Of a DNA stretch of 64,000 bases, positions 9,257-20,200 are shown one piece after another (within the stretch, counting starts at the first letter, position 1; each line of letters opens with the position of its first letter). Source of the DNA: Cymbomonas tetramitiformis. Taxonomy: Eukaryota > Chlorophyta > Pyramimonadophyceae > Pyramimonadales > Pyramimonadaceae. Position numbers and translations under genes: made by a program. The stretch lies in NCBI GenBank assembly GCA_001247695.2, contig LGRX02031216.1, positions 1 through 64,000 of the forward strand, read 5' to 3'. Below the pieces are notes generated by a model, which was given only the letters and a program-made list of their open reading frames with translations, was not told where the DNA came from and made no database searches.

Positions 9257-9652
9257 ATGCACTATGTTCCAACTAATTGCGTATCAAACATGGTGGCGGT
9301 ATGCAGGCACGGCCGCATTACAAACATTCTGCGGGTGGAGATCGCGGGACGGCTGTACATCTCATTGAGAGTCAATTGGCTGGCAAAGCCAACCGAACAA
9401 CAAATCAAGGCCTACCGTCAGAGGAACTCGATTCTCGGGCCGGACGATGTGACTAAGACGATGTACACCTTCAACCCGTACCGTGACCCAGCGGCTTTCG
9501 AGAAGAAAACCGAGCCTTTCATCTTAGCCAACAAAGTTGAACAGCAGGTCGTCGTTATACCACATCCGTGCATGGAGATCGCGGTCATTCTTGACCCCAC
9601 GGCTGACTTTTTTGAATGCCTAAAGCCATCACTTGACTCTGACGACAACTAG
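9257..9652 (+). CDS. Hypothetical protein, 131 codons, possibly a gene fragment
   Basis: The composition looks protein-like rather than random: it has basic, aromatic and hydrophobic segments (VEIAGRLYISLRVNWL, MYTFNPYRDPAAF) and an acidic end. I do not recognise the family. The upstream region is not open, so it may be the last exon or a decayed remnant of a transposon gene. It is isolated between the copia element and the tandem array at 9851. Confidence 0.35.
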   Translation: MHYVPTNCVSNMVAVCRHGRITNILRVEIAGRLYISLRVNWLAKPTEQQIKAYRQRNSILGPDDVTKTMYTFNPYRDPAAFEKKTEPFILANKVEQQVVVIPHPCMEIAVILDPTADFFECLKPSLDSDDN

Positions 9653-9850
9653 GATGACAACGAGGACTGAACTGATGTTTCGATCGACGGGATTCTAGGC
9701 CGTGGACGGTCCCTCGGCATATTGCGTTGTGTGATTTCGTGGAACACACAGCATGTGCAGTGGTTGCGTACTTTACGCGCATATACCGCTGTAGTACACG
9801 TTTAACATGTTGATTAATATATGGTTAACACATTAACGTGTGATTATTAT

Positions 9851-10572
9851 AGTGTACTAACAAGCATACTAACGACATGCTAACGTAGCACATTCCCAAA
9901 GCATTTTAGCCCCAATATCAGCTTCTTTAAACAGCGGCATACCCCCTTAACTAATGTCCAGTTCGCCATCCAATCACCTTAGAACATCCTTGAAGTGCAT
10001 TTGGACCCCATCCATGATCCACTGCGCACCACGCCACGAGTCCACCCACTCCCACACTTAAGGAGACTGGGAGTTAGTATACCGTTAACATACTAACAGG
10101 TAATTGTCAAAGTGTACTAACGAGCATACTAACGACATGCTAACGTAGCACATTCCCAAAGCAATTTAGCCCCAATATCAGCTTCTTCAAGAACAGCGTC
10201 ATACTTCCTTAACCAGTGCCCAGTTCGCCATCCAATCACCTTCATCGAACATCTTTGAAGTGCATTTGGACCCCATCCATGACCCACTACGCACCACACC
10301 ACGAGTCCACCAACTCCCACACTTAAGGAGACTGGGAGTTAGTATGCCGTTTACATACTAACGTGTAATTGTCATAGTGTACTAACGACATGCTAACGTA
10401 GCACATTCCCAAAGCAATTTAGCCCCAATATCAGCTTCTTCAAATCGGGTCATACTTCCTTAACCAGTGCTCATTTCACCATCCAATCACCTTAGAACAT
10501 CATTGAAGTGAATCTGGACCCCATCCATGACCCACTATGCACCACACCACGAGTCCACCAACTCCCACATTC
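9851..10572. repeat. Tandem array of three units of about 260 bp
   Basis: Units begin with AGTGTACTAAC at 9851, 10111 and 10376 (260 bp, 265 bp and a shortened third). Each unit contains the words GCATACTAACGACATGCTAACG, the AGCCCCAATATCAGCTTCTT region and a Pro-rich-like CACCACACCACGAGTCCACC region. The word GTTAGTATG and its complement recur at the unit edges and again at 10608-10700, so the array has dyad character. Confidence 0.85.
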
Positions 10573-10689
10573 TAGCATACTAACTCACATTGTGTACTCA
10601 CGGATCGCGTTAGTATGCTGTTAGTACGCTTCCTAAAAGTACGCGGCGTTAGTATGCCGTTAAGGCACGATAACACACCGTTAGTGCAC

Positions 10690-11282
10690 ATACTAACGTT
10701 TTCTAAAATGGTAGGGTGGATGTCACTAGGTGCACTGTCTATGGCTATAATGACAACATCCGAAAAGTCATCTTTATAGCACCCACCACCTGGGAGAGCG
10801 TAGGGGTCATCACCCGTCCAATAACCATGCGGGATGAATGGGATAGTGTTATGCGGGAATCTGAAAACAAGTTCAAAGCCTTTATCAAACCATCTTTTTT
10901 GGTTTTTGGGGGACAGCGGAAGAATCCATGTTCCTGAAAATCCAGGGACAGTGTCGGCCGCTTTATGGCCCATTTCCAAGGTGGCCATAACCGCCGAAGA
11001 TTTCCCCTTATCTTTCCCATCGAAAGGGGGGTTTCCATAAACGATTCTGCCAATGCATGTTATCGGGTCCACATAGGCATCCCAAGCGAGACCATCAAAG
11101 CCAATTTTCCCATGATGGCAGAAAGGCTTGAGGGCTTTTTTCATTCTTGCGGTGGGTATGCATCTTCTCGAGTAGCTTCTAGGGTGGGCATTTAGTGGAT
11201 TGGAGAAAAGTTCACACCCGTTTTTGTCAAGGTTTCTGTCACCCACCAAAATGTCTAAGAGGCACACCGTGATAGCGAGCAC
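10690..11282 (-). pseudogene. NPPF adenine-methyltransferase-like gene fragment
   Basis: On the minus strand an open frame from 11282 (GTG; an in-frame TAG lies four codons upstream) encodes CELFSNPLNAHPR, a Trp/Tyr-rich segment, YGNPPFDGK and then TWILPLSPKNQKRWFDKGF. The order Asn-Pro-Leu-Asn, about 50 residues, Asn-Pro-Pro-Phe, about 35 residues, hydrophobic strand plus Pro is compatible with N6-adenine methyltransferases of the NPPF type. YGNPPFD also occurs in the copia Pol of this window. No clear start codon is present, and the frame runs at 10572-10690 into the GTTAGTATG repeat DNA, so this is a fragment or an exon. Its product, if any, would methylate adenine in DNA or RNA; this is inferred from the motif only. 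Confidence 0.5.
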
Positions 11283-11681
11283 CGCAGAGCACTACACCCC
11301 GAGGCATTCACCAGAGGCGAGGTCCCGACATCAGCAGACACCGGTTACACAAGATTGGAGACGCAAGATTGTCAGGGATTAGAGACGCAAGATTGGAGGC
11401 AACGTCTCCTCTTAGGGGCCTGAACACGAGTCGCCGTTCCCGCAACACCCAACCGAGTCGTAGTCATAGGATTAGGTACGTCCACAAAAAGGTCTGACAC
11501 CGTACCGGTTGTCCTGCCGAGATCGTTCCATTGGGTCCGCAGCAGGTCAACATGAGCAACCTCCACCATTGGGGTTGCACAATGAATTCTTCAAATCGAA
11601 GAAGAATCCTTCATGGCGGACGTCTCATTGCGGTCGGCAACAACGCCCCACAAGACAATTCTCGAAAAAAGGAGGAGCATA

Positions 11682-11912
11682 CAGTAATCACTCACCTTTA
11701 AGAAAACCGTAAATTCAGGTCAGCCAGCTTTTCTCATCAACTTGGGTACCCCCATAGAAACACCCCCATTTTCTTAGCTTAACACTGTATTCTCTTATTT
11801 TCATGCTGCTGTCGAGAGGAAAGCCGGCGACTTTTCTCATCAACTTAGTACTCCCCCAAAGGCTGGCTGGTTCCTTGACGTCGGAGTTCCTTAAAGGTGA
11901 GTGATTACTGTA
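11682..11912. repeat. Inverted repeat pair, about 20-bp arms
   Basis: ACAGTAATCACTCACCTTTAA near 11682 and its reverse complement near 11892 bound a 190-bp segment. Inside, a 28-bp motif containing CTTTTCTCATCAACTT is directly repeated at about 11728 and 11832. It may be a small non-autonomous DNA element. Confidence 0.5.
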
Positions 11913-12245
11913 TTGCCATTCCAAGGAGGCTCCGAAGTCGGAGCAACGAGCACGCGCAACGGATGATTCATTCAAAGAAGTAAGTTATGACGAAGCACTT
12001 CGCGAGTAGAGGAACCCGGCAAGGAGGTCGCACCCGTCGTCGCTGGCGGAGAAGTAGTCGCACCAAAGACAGGAGCAACTCCCGGCCCACATTCTCATCG
12101 GCCGGTCTTGCGGTTCTCACTACAGCCCGGGTGGAACTGAATTGCATCATCTGACCTACGCAGCGAAGTTAGGAAGTACGGAACTCATGATTGAGAAAGA
12201 AAAAATGAACAAAACCACAGGGAAAAAACGTAGACTCGTCAGCAG

Positions 12246-12493
12246 TGATGTGAAAGCAGATAATATTATATATATGCTTGCACTGAAAAAATGATAAGCA
12301 GTGAGATAGGGTTTCGGTTCTCGGCTAAAGTCGAATTAAACTGTAAGATAGTCGGGCTTTACGCTGACGGACCGGAACACACGAACTGAGCAGACAACAG
12401 GCACTGCAAGTGACATCCGAGCAAGCGAGGGGTGACACAGGGCACCACTGACCTCCCCCCTTATGGGGGGTGCAAGTCCGTGTTCCCATGACA
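12246..12493 (-). repeat. 248-bp LTR, copy A
   Basis: The same sequence occurs at 27572-27819 with few differences, and diverged at 14419-14666. Read on the minus strand it starts TGTCATGGGAAC and ends CACATCA, the TG...CA form of an LTR. It is preceded on that strand by the purine-rich CGGGGTGAGGTGG, a likely polypurine tract, so it would be the 3' LTR of the element that carries the gag at 12706-13943. Confidence 0.75.
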
Positions 12494-12508
12494 CCACCTC
12501 ACCCCGAA
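12494..12508 (-). promoter_or_regulatory. Probable polypurine tract of the gag-only element
   Basis: On the minus strand CGGGGTGAGGTGG directly precedes LTR copy A. An almost identical tract precedes the LTR start at 16048 on the plus strand, which supports the assignment. Confidence 0.5.
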
Positions 12509-12705
12509 GGTGGGAGGTGCACTGCAGGGCCAGCCGGTACTCCCGGGCAAGCGGTTAGAAAGAATGTACGGTTCCCCTAGTCACCAGCTAACTCGTGATG
12601 TACCATTTCAGGGTCTCAATCTTCTAGGGTTTGGGGCTGAGTGCCAATCACAATGTCAGCTCCTGCAACGTGCGGCACCCAAACGGGCGAAGAGCGGAGA
12701 GCCGG

Positions 12706-13943
12706 CTAGTCGGTGTCCTCGTCCTGGAAGGCCAGGGAGGCACCAACAGGCTCATCCGGAAGCGGGGGGGCAAGGTGGTCCTCAGCCGTAGGCACCACCA
12801 GAGCGTCGCCATCGACGGTGTCAATCGTGTCATCGCCACCAGGTGCGGGCGGCGAGAGCCGCACGGACTGGAAGGCCGCGTTAGTAGTCGGCGGGGCAGG
12901 CGCGGTGCCTGCAGGTGGCGGGTCGAGCGGCGGGCGAGGCGGAGCCGGCTTGGACGTGATGAGATGCTTGTTGTTGGCGAAGGCCTCGAGGCCCACGAAG
13001 GGGCAAGCACCACGAGTGTCGGGATGGGCATCTGTGACACCGCACACGCGGAAACAGACAGCGCACGGACAACCCGTACCAGACCACTTAAGGTATAAGG
13101 AGGTGGGGGAATCGGCCACCCACTTCCCATCAAGCGGCGTGTCGGACTGCTTCTTCGCGCGGAGTGCCATGGCCGTAGGACGGCCGGGAGGGTCAGGGGT
13201 CTGGGGCTTCTGGGCGGCGGTCTTAGGGCGGTACCCAGAACCCTCGGACCGAGTGTCGGGGCTCGGCGGGGACGAAAGTGTGGCCAGGGGGCTTTCGTCC
13301 CTGAATGCGAGGCGGATGCGGAGTGCGAGGCGGTCAAAGGTGAAGGCATGACCTGAACGCAGCTCGCGGAGCACCACCAGGTACAGTGGGGCGACGTAGG
13401 GGCTCTTCTTGGCGGACTCGGACAGAATGTGCCAGAGGTCAGCGACGCGGTCGGAGTCGGAGTACGTCGGCTTGATCTTGCGGTGACGCTCACAAAGGCG
13501 TCGAATCGTAGCCAGCTGTGGAGCTGGGTCTACGGTCTCAGAGAGGGTGATAACCCTCATCTGGGTCCAGTAACGCATCCCATCGGCGTCGGGCACGCCC
13601 TCGACCTCGTAGCGGAGTCGCTGGAGCGGTGCGTAGCGGCCGTCAGCGGGATGGGTACGCGCACACTCGTGGTAAACGGACAAAGCGTTGCCACGAAGGG
13701 GATGAGGCAGGAGACATAACAGGATCTCGTTCACAGTGCTGTGGTAGAAGTCGTGCTCGTGCTCCAGGTCAAGCAGCTTGGCCGACTCCGCGTACGAGAT
13801 GGGGAACATGACGTTAGCCAGTCCAGCGGTGAAGGCAACGAAGTCAGCGTCGGCGGTGTCGTTGTCAAGGGTGTAGCCAGCGGGACGTTTGAAACCAGTG
13901 GACTTGAGGAAGCTGACGAGGTCACTCCCATACGTAAATGTCT
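12706..13943 (-). pseudogene. gag: Gag-like protein of an LTR retrotransposon, 5' truncated
   Basis: The frame is open from 13943 down to a stop at 12706; the first ATG is 13809. The protein has an alpha-helical, charged N-terminal half rich in Leu/Arg (MFPISYAESAKLLDLEHEHD), a Pro/Arg-rich linker, a cysteine cluster of the form C-x-C-x2-C-x3-C followed by His and Cys (GCPCAVCFRVCGVTDAH), and a Pro-rich tail. This is the layout of a retroelement capsid/nucleocapsid protein. Coding sense extends upstream of the ATG to a TAG beside the palindrome at 13955, so the 5' end was lost. No protease or polymerase follows before LTR copy A, so the element is gag-only or internally deleted. Confidence 0.6.
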
Positions 13944-13954
13944 ATTGGGCGTAC

Positions 13955-13980
13955 CTTACGGTGGGTTTACCCACCGTAAG
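13955..13980. repeat. Palindrome with CTTACGGTGGGT arms
   Basis: Two perfect 12-bp arms are separated by TT. The same arm occurs singly at about 14166 and as a hairpin at 26745-26775. The arms could be terminal inverted repeats of a small DNA transposon. The gag reading frame ends only a few bases away. Confidence 0.7.
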
Positions 13981-14418
13981 AGACATTCGAAAACTGCATC
14001 GTTAGAGCTAGCATATTGTGCCAACTTGGGCAAACCCATGCTTTTCGACACACCTTGGGGGTTATATTAGTGCGTGGACTTGAAAAAAGTACTTTACATA
14101 CTGTATAGATGCGTCCAATATGCGTGCTAATACCAAGGGGTCAAGCGGAAAAACACCTCGAATCCTTACGGTGGGTTACCCAATTATTGCATCTTTGGGT
14201 AGATTTTGAACATGCCCATCACATTCGGAATGTACCTATCACAATATTTTCATGAACTATGGCCCATAACAAATTTTTCTTATACTTGGCGCCATTCGAT
14301 CTATCGAATATATCACTCTACACAAGTAACTTAAGAAAAAAACAAAAAAAAAATTGCAATTTCAATGTTTTTTCCATACTTAAGGGCAAAAATGTCGATA
14401 TTTTGTCTATACGGGGAT

Positions 14419-14666
14419 ATTCACGGGGAACCCAATCTTGCCCCCCCCACTGTAAGGGGGGGGGCACAGTGGGTCTCCTGTCTGTCACCCCTCAGCCCGA
14501 GATGTCACCAGTGTCCGTTGTCACAGTTGTTAGTGTGCTATAAAACACTCAACTAAGTATTTTATATCATCTTAGTATCCGAGAACACCCGCCCCTGCGA
14601 AACTGTTCTGCTCCTTAGCACCCGACATATATATATCCTTATATATATATTTCTTGTTTCTTGTCA
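14419..14666 (+). repeat. 248-bp LTR, diverged copy B
   Basis: It aligns with the reverse complement of 12246-12493 (TCACGGGGAAC..., GTCACCCCTC..., GATGTCACC...), and has the same length. It ends TTCTTGTCA. It lacks a polypurine tract on its left, so it is best read as the 5' LTR of a plus-strand element. Confidence 0.6.
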
Positions 14667-15264
14667 GGTTATCGGCCATCACTTGTGGGTCTTCGTTTTG
14701 GTTACTTTTGGTCCTTGGAGAGCGTCAAACCCGGCCTCCTTGAAATCCCGACCGCGCCGCTAGGCAGCTGTTTCGTCCTTACGACAGCAACCACATCCCG
14801 ACCCCGGCCACCATTGAAGATCGCGGCCGCGACCAGATTTTATCGTCAAACCATCCGGAAATTGGGCTACAAAAGTGCCCTACCGCTTTTGCGCATTTTC
14901 GGCCATTCCCGACTACGTGCTTCCAACAATGGCGTCTAGCCTACTAGGCCCTACACTCTGGACAGCGGCACCCGTACTGCGGCAACAAAGGCTTACCGCA
15001 CGTTATTTTTGACCTCACCGCCATTTTCCTCGTCGAATTTCACCCCGAATTGGCTTTTACATCGCCCGATTTGGTTACTTTTACGAGGAGTTACGTTTTC
15101 GACACGCACAAGAACGCGCCCTCGCCTTTCTGGACAGCAGCACCGCTCCTGCAGGACAACTGGCTTGCCGCACGACTTGTTTGACGTCACCAGCGTCTTC
15201 CTCGTCGAAATCCACTCCAATTTGACTCATCCATCGCTGGATTTGGTTCATTTTTTAGAAAGTT
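14667..15264 (+). other. Leader region of a plus-strand LTR element
   Basis: GC-rich sequence between LTR copy B and an ATG-initiated frame. It contains a loosely repeated block (GGTTACTTTT..., GGACAGC(A/G)GCACC..., TGGCTTGCCGCACG) at about 14700-14990 and 15070-15250, suggesting an internal duplication. No gene is seen. Confidence 0.4.
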
Positions 15265-15771
15265 ATGTCTTCACTTGGGAACCCTAACTTCGCGTTCGCG
15301 GAATTCCCCAGCCAGCGGTCAGCGACCATGTCCGCTAACCGCCAGAATGCGATCATGCCCGCTGTTCATTCAGCGTTGGCATCTTTTCGAGTACATCGAC
15401 GGCATCCTGCACCTGGCTATGGTCTGTTGGTGTCTGGTGGTGCTTATGCACCAGACACCAACATCGAGTCTATCGCCCTCGCCAATGACGACAACTCTGA
15501 GCACGACGAGTTGCGTCCGCAGTATCGTCCGCTCTCCCATCCACCCTTCGTGCCCCTTGGCCACTGTGTGGTGGTGTGCGGTGGTGTTACAACACCCATC
15601 CCACCGATTCTCCCCTCTGCTTGCGCGCTCATTTGCGGCAGAGTGGGGGCACGCCGCATTTTTCACCTTCCACCCCCCTGCCCCCTCTTCGTTGACGCAT
15701 TCGCTCTGGTGGTGCCAGGCCGCTTTTGGCTCTGGCATCGCACCGGCGTTGGTTGGACGTTGTTGGGGTGA
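15265..15771 (+). pseudogene. Start of a Gag-like frame, probably truncated
   Basis: The ATG at 15265 follows a long LTR-element leader. The first 45 residues (MSSLGNPNFAFAEFPSQRS...) look like genuine protein; the rest, rich in Cys, Pro and Val, does not. A large internal deletion seems to join this to the 3' end of the element at about 15985. I do not recognise a domain. Confidence 0.3.
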
Positions 15772-16035
15772 GTATTGCCTCACTGGCGCTTGACGCCTGC
15801 GATCGAGGACGACGCCGCCTCCAGCAAGATTACACATCAGAGCACGACTCAGCATTGACCCTTCTCCATGCCTGCACGGTTTGTGATGACCCTCGAGGGA
15901 CCTGAGTTCTTTAGATTAGCTTAGCAATGGACTTTCAGACACTTTGGGATGGCGCATGCCGGATTGCCCGAGCCGGTGTGGCTCCTAGACCCTGCAGTGC
16001 TCCTGCCTCCTTGCCTGGTGACACCTCAGCCCCAC

Positions 16036-16062
16036 GGGGTGAGGTGGTGTCACGGGGAACCC
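16036..16062 (+). repeat. Polypurine tract and first 15 bp of LTR copy C
   Basis: CGGGGTGAGGTGG is followed by TGTCACGGGGAACCC, matching the polypurine tract and LTR start of copy A. The match stops exactly at 16063, where another retrotransposon begins, so the LTR was split by a nested insertion. Confidence 0.65.
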
Positions 16063-16537
16063 TGTCAGGGTTATGACCGATGACATATGTGTCATACATG
16101 TCATACGTGTCATACCTGTCATACATGTCATACCATGTCATGTCATGTCATGTCATGTCATATATTATTATGACAGTCGACAGTATGGTCGATCATGACT
16201 GTACTGGTCGAGTCGCGTCATACATTTATGACAGTCGTCAGTACGGTCGACGATGACTGTACATGTCGCCAGATGATTATGTCACATCATCAGGCATCCC
16301 TGTCATCGAGAGTTCGTACTCCGAACTCGAAGATGACAGAGCAAAGATACATCTTGTCGATTCTTCAAGAACCATCTTTCGCTTTAGCATGCACGGAACA
16401 TGCATGCACAGCACGAACGAACTAGTCGTTTATACAATGCTGGTCGTTCAACCTACGTCTCGGGTTCACAACCCAATGGCGGTACCATCTAAGATGATGG
16501 GAGACGTAGGTACTTAAGTGAGGAAGCGTTGTGCTTC
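16063..16537 (+). repeat. 5' LTR of the non-coding retrotransposon, matched part
   Basis: The segment matches 25587-26067. It opens with degenerate TGTCATAC repeats and then GTCAT repeats (five units here, six in the 3' copy). Other differences are about eight substitutions and one small indel, or about 98% identity. The LTR probably continues beyond 16537. Confidence 0.85.
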
Positions 16538-17094
16538 AGCAGTTCTGAATTCATAGACTGCACTCACAAAACCCGCACATACGTTCACTTGTGTAAGCTG
16601 TTCAACTGCACAGTGATTATTGATAATATTGAATATTATAACAGGGCTTGCATAGCTCAGCCCTTAAGAGTGGTATTCTAAAAGTCGTCAAGGCGCGACA
16701 CTCGAGAACTCAAGTGGGTGCAGTGATAGAAGCGTAGCATACTTAATATTGTTCGCAGGTTTGCAGGAGGGCGCATATACGACAGCGTTCGCAAATACTG
16801 AATATCTACAAACCGAACAATAAATACGCTCGCATATTGACAGCGCATAAATTGCGCGAGGAGATTTTCCGCAGCGCACTTGCACAACAGCTGATCGCAC
16901 ACATACGCGATAAGGTGTGCATATGGCATATATCGGCGCAACAATGAAATGTACACGATAAATGGTTCACGGATATATGCATGTTCGCGGATGCGATGAA
17001 TTGTCGGCGGAATCGTTTCCGCGCGGTAGAATCATCAGCGCAGTATCGCAATTTTTATGATTGCACTGAATGGCTTTTATACGGCTTCATACAT

Positions 17095-17297
17095 GCATAC
17101 TGCGCGATGGTTACTAAATTGCAAATGGCAGCATGCGCGATGTTCGCATACTGCCCGATTGTTACTAAATTGCAGATGGCAGCATGCGCGATGTTCGCAT
17201 ACTGCGCGATTGTTACTAAATTGCAGATGGCAGCATGCGCGATGGTCGCATACTGCGCGATGGTCACATATTTGCAGAAGTTGATCGCAGCATGCGC
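17095..17297 (+). repeat. 51-bp tandem repeat, three units plus a degenerate fourth
   Basis: Units start GCATACTGC at 17095, 17146, 17197 and 17248. Each carries GTTACTAAATTGCA(A/G)ATGGCAGCATGCGCGATG. The unit is a multiple of three, so open frames through it are an artefact of the repeat. Confidence 0.9.
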
Positions 17298-20200
17298 GCG
17301 CTCACATGAATCACGTTTGAAAAATATGCTGTATCATATGCTAATGAATGGCGACGACAATTCATACTTGTCATCAGCAGCGCACTCACATTTGTATACA
17401 ACATACATCAGCGATTTTTGCAAATCATCTTTACGCACTGTTTACAATCACTGCGTGCAATGATTTATGGCCTGTCAGCATAATATATACCTTTCATGAT
17501 TTCATAAATTGCGAGGAATGCTCGATGGCAGCACAATGATCTATGCACAACATGTGTGTGCAGATTAGCACACACACATATACACTCATTTCACTTACAG
17601 CAATCATTAATACACAGTGCATATACTTCTATATCATGCACACATTTTGTTCTGAATGATTGCAGTGTTGTAAATGTTACATACTTTATTATATTGAACA
17701 GCTTGATCACGATAACAGCTGTATTAAATAGAGCATAAGCATATTGCAGTGAATGCTAAATTATATTAGAATCCATGTTGCAAAGGGTGCCTGACAGTAA
17801 TCATAACACCATAATAAGTTTGTCGTGCCCTGGTGGAGCCGAGATGCTCTCCAGGTAACACGTACATTCTATGGTGGATTACTTGAAGGAATGCTCACCT
17901 GAGCTTCATGTGAAATTTATCAGCAACTCATATCGTAATGAGATTATCAAGGAATTACAACAATCCCTAAACTATATATATCATGTTAGATATAATCAGT
18001 ACGTGGTATGCTGACAATCTGCATGATAAGCTGTTAGGATATTGTGATATCCATAAAGATCTTGCAAAGTGTGTGTAAGTAAACACACACACACACAAGT
18101 ACTAATCAGCAGTACTATACACTGCACAAACACTAGCATTCATTATACATTGACATTCACTGACTCAGAGTAAATATACCAATAACAATGTATACAATAA
18201 TGTAGATAACATCCAGTAAACACATGTGCGTACTGGATGTCAGCGATGGCGATAGTAATGGTAACAGGATTAAACAACATGTTGTAGGGCTGGATGGAGA
18301 ATATCTCCAGACCCGAAGGCAGTATCAGTGCTCAATATGCAGCTGGTAACTGCTGAGCACTGCCATATTCACTATCGCTGGAGCAACATCAAAATCTACA
18401 TTGCATTATGACAGTTGATGCAGAACTGATCACTCACATGCATGTACCAACTCAGATCAGCAACCATACATGAATTGACAAAAGGTGGTTATGGACGTAC
18501 ATATACACAAACATTGTGTTGTGTAAAAACTGCTTAGATTACATCTAGCAGTGTCCAGATATATTTGAACATAAAGATATCACTTGATATACTCGTTGTA
18601 TACATCCAAATATATCTTAGGATCTGACACAACTGTGAATTCATTTACAGTTGATATATCTTAAATATCACCAGAGAGTGCATTTGCCTCCATGGGTTTA
18701 AATCAGTAAAACCCAGAAATGTGATCAACCACAGATGTTGATATGCAGCATAATTCACTTTTATGCCATGAAATTTGTCATGTGCAAAGGAAAAGTGATT
18801 TGCAGTGTTTCTGTACTTTGCAGTCCACACACACACAGAGATATGTATATATATATACATATACATAAAGCCAAAAACGGCCAAAATAGGTAAAATCCGT
18901 TTGCGATAGATTTGAAAATTGAAAATCGGACCCTATTTTATTTGATAATATGATTTTATACCTATTGAGGTATGAGAAAATCATAATGACACATGTCATA
19001 TTTCGTGTAACACCCTAGATATTAGGTGTGTAATATGTAGGGGTAAACATATTGGCTGTAACGAAAAATCGGTCAAAATGCTGTACGTGTAATCTTTTGC
19101 AAATTCGGGATTGATTTTTTTTTGCTATAATGGATATTTATCTATCAAATAACAATTCCTGAAAGACATAACACGTGTAACACCCTGTAACACCCTAATA
19201 TTTGAATGTGTGTGTGAGGGGTATAACGTACCCTCTGAAAATCACCTAACATTCACTTAGGTATTGAATGCAGTTTTGCCTAAAAATCTTGGCAAAATCG
19301 TTATACTGCTTATTTTTTACCAGTATTAGGGTTACTGATAGCAAGTAACACCCTAAACACTGTATTGGGTAATAGGGCCACTGTAACCACACATGCCCTA
19401 AAATGCCGCCATTATTTGGAAAAACTTCGTTTTTTGGCATTATTATATCATGCTAAATCATCGTAGACATGATAATACTACGGGCAACAACCCAAGAACT
19501 GTTGGGCAACAACCCTAAAACTGTAACAGCTGCTTCCTATAAGGACTATAACCTATAAGCTATAAGCTATGAGGTATATAGGCAACTGACTGCCTATGTG
19601 TTCACACTTCCTCAAGGGGGAAGAAGGTGGATAGGATTCACACATATCCATTTCATATTGGTGGATAGGATTCACATATATCCATTTCATATTCCGATCT
19701 GGTGATTTCTGATGGATTGCTTTTGATAAAATCACTGCATCCACAAGTAACGTTGAAATCTGTACAACGTTAAATCCACCATCGCTAATAAAGTGTAAAC
19801 TCGGATGGGAAACTGTATCCCAATGACCATAAGTTGACTTTTGCTCAGCATTTACATTCTCGAGTAAGTTTGAAATGCTGAACTATATACATAACATATA
19901 ACCTGATACCATGCTTAATTGCATATCCAGGATCAGAAGATGATAGTTATATAATGTATATATATATATCCCACCTGATATACTTTGGCACTATAGCCGT
20001 ACATAAGAGTGGGAAGGACAAGTGCATCGTTGTAAGACTGGTTGATATAGTCCCAGTGCTGAAGGCAGAATTTGGCACCCGAATAACAGCTGATAACTGT
20101 TGGTGACCACCATGCAAGACCTTCCAAGCGTAACTCCTTTGTCCAGAGATGCAAGTGAATTGTTCATAATATGTTGACATCACATAGAAGCATTCTGATA

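Noticed and set aside
15265..15855. Three overlapping frames of 160-170 codons as separate genes
   Set aside because: Only the start of one (15265) looks protein-like; the rest are overlapping frames in GC-rich DNA.
16645..16700. tRNA-like sequence (GGGCTTGCATAGCTCAGC)
   Set aside because: It resembles an A box, but no anticodon stem, T arm or acceptor pairing could be found. The nearby TGGTATTCTAAA was also considered as a primer-binding site, but the LTR end cannot be fixed.
19000..19400. Telomere-like TAACACCCT repeats
   Set aside because: They are irregular, sparse and do not match a regular telomere unit.
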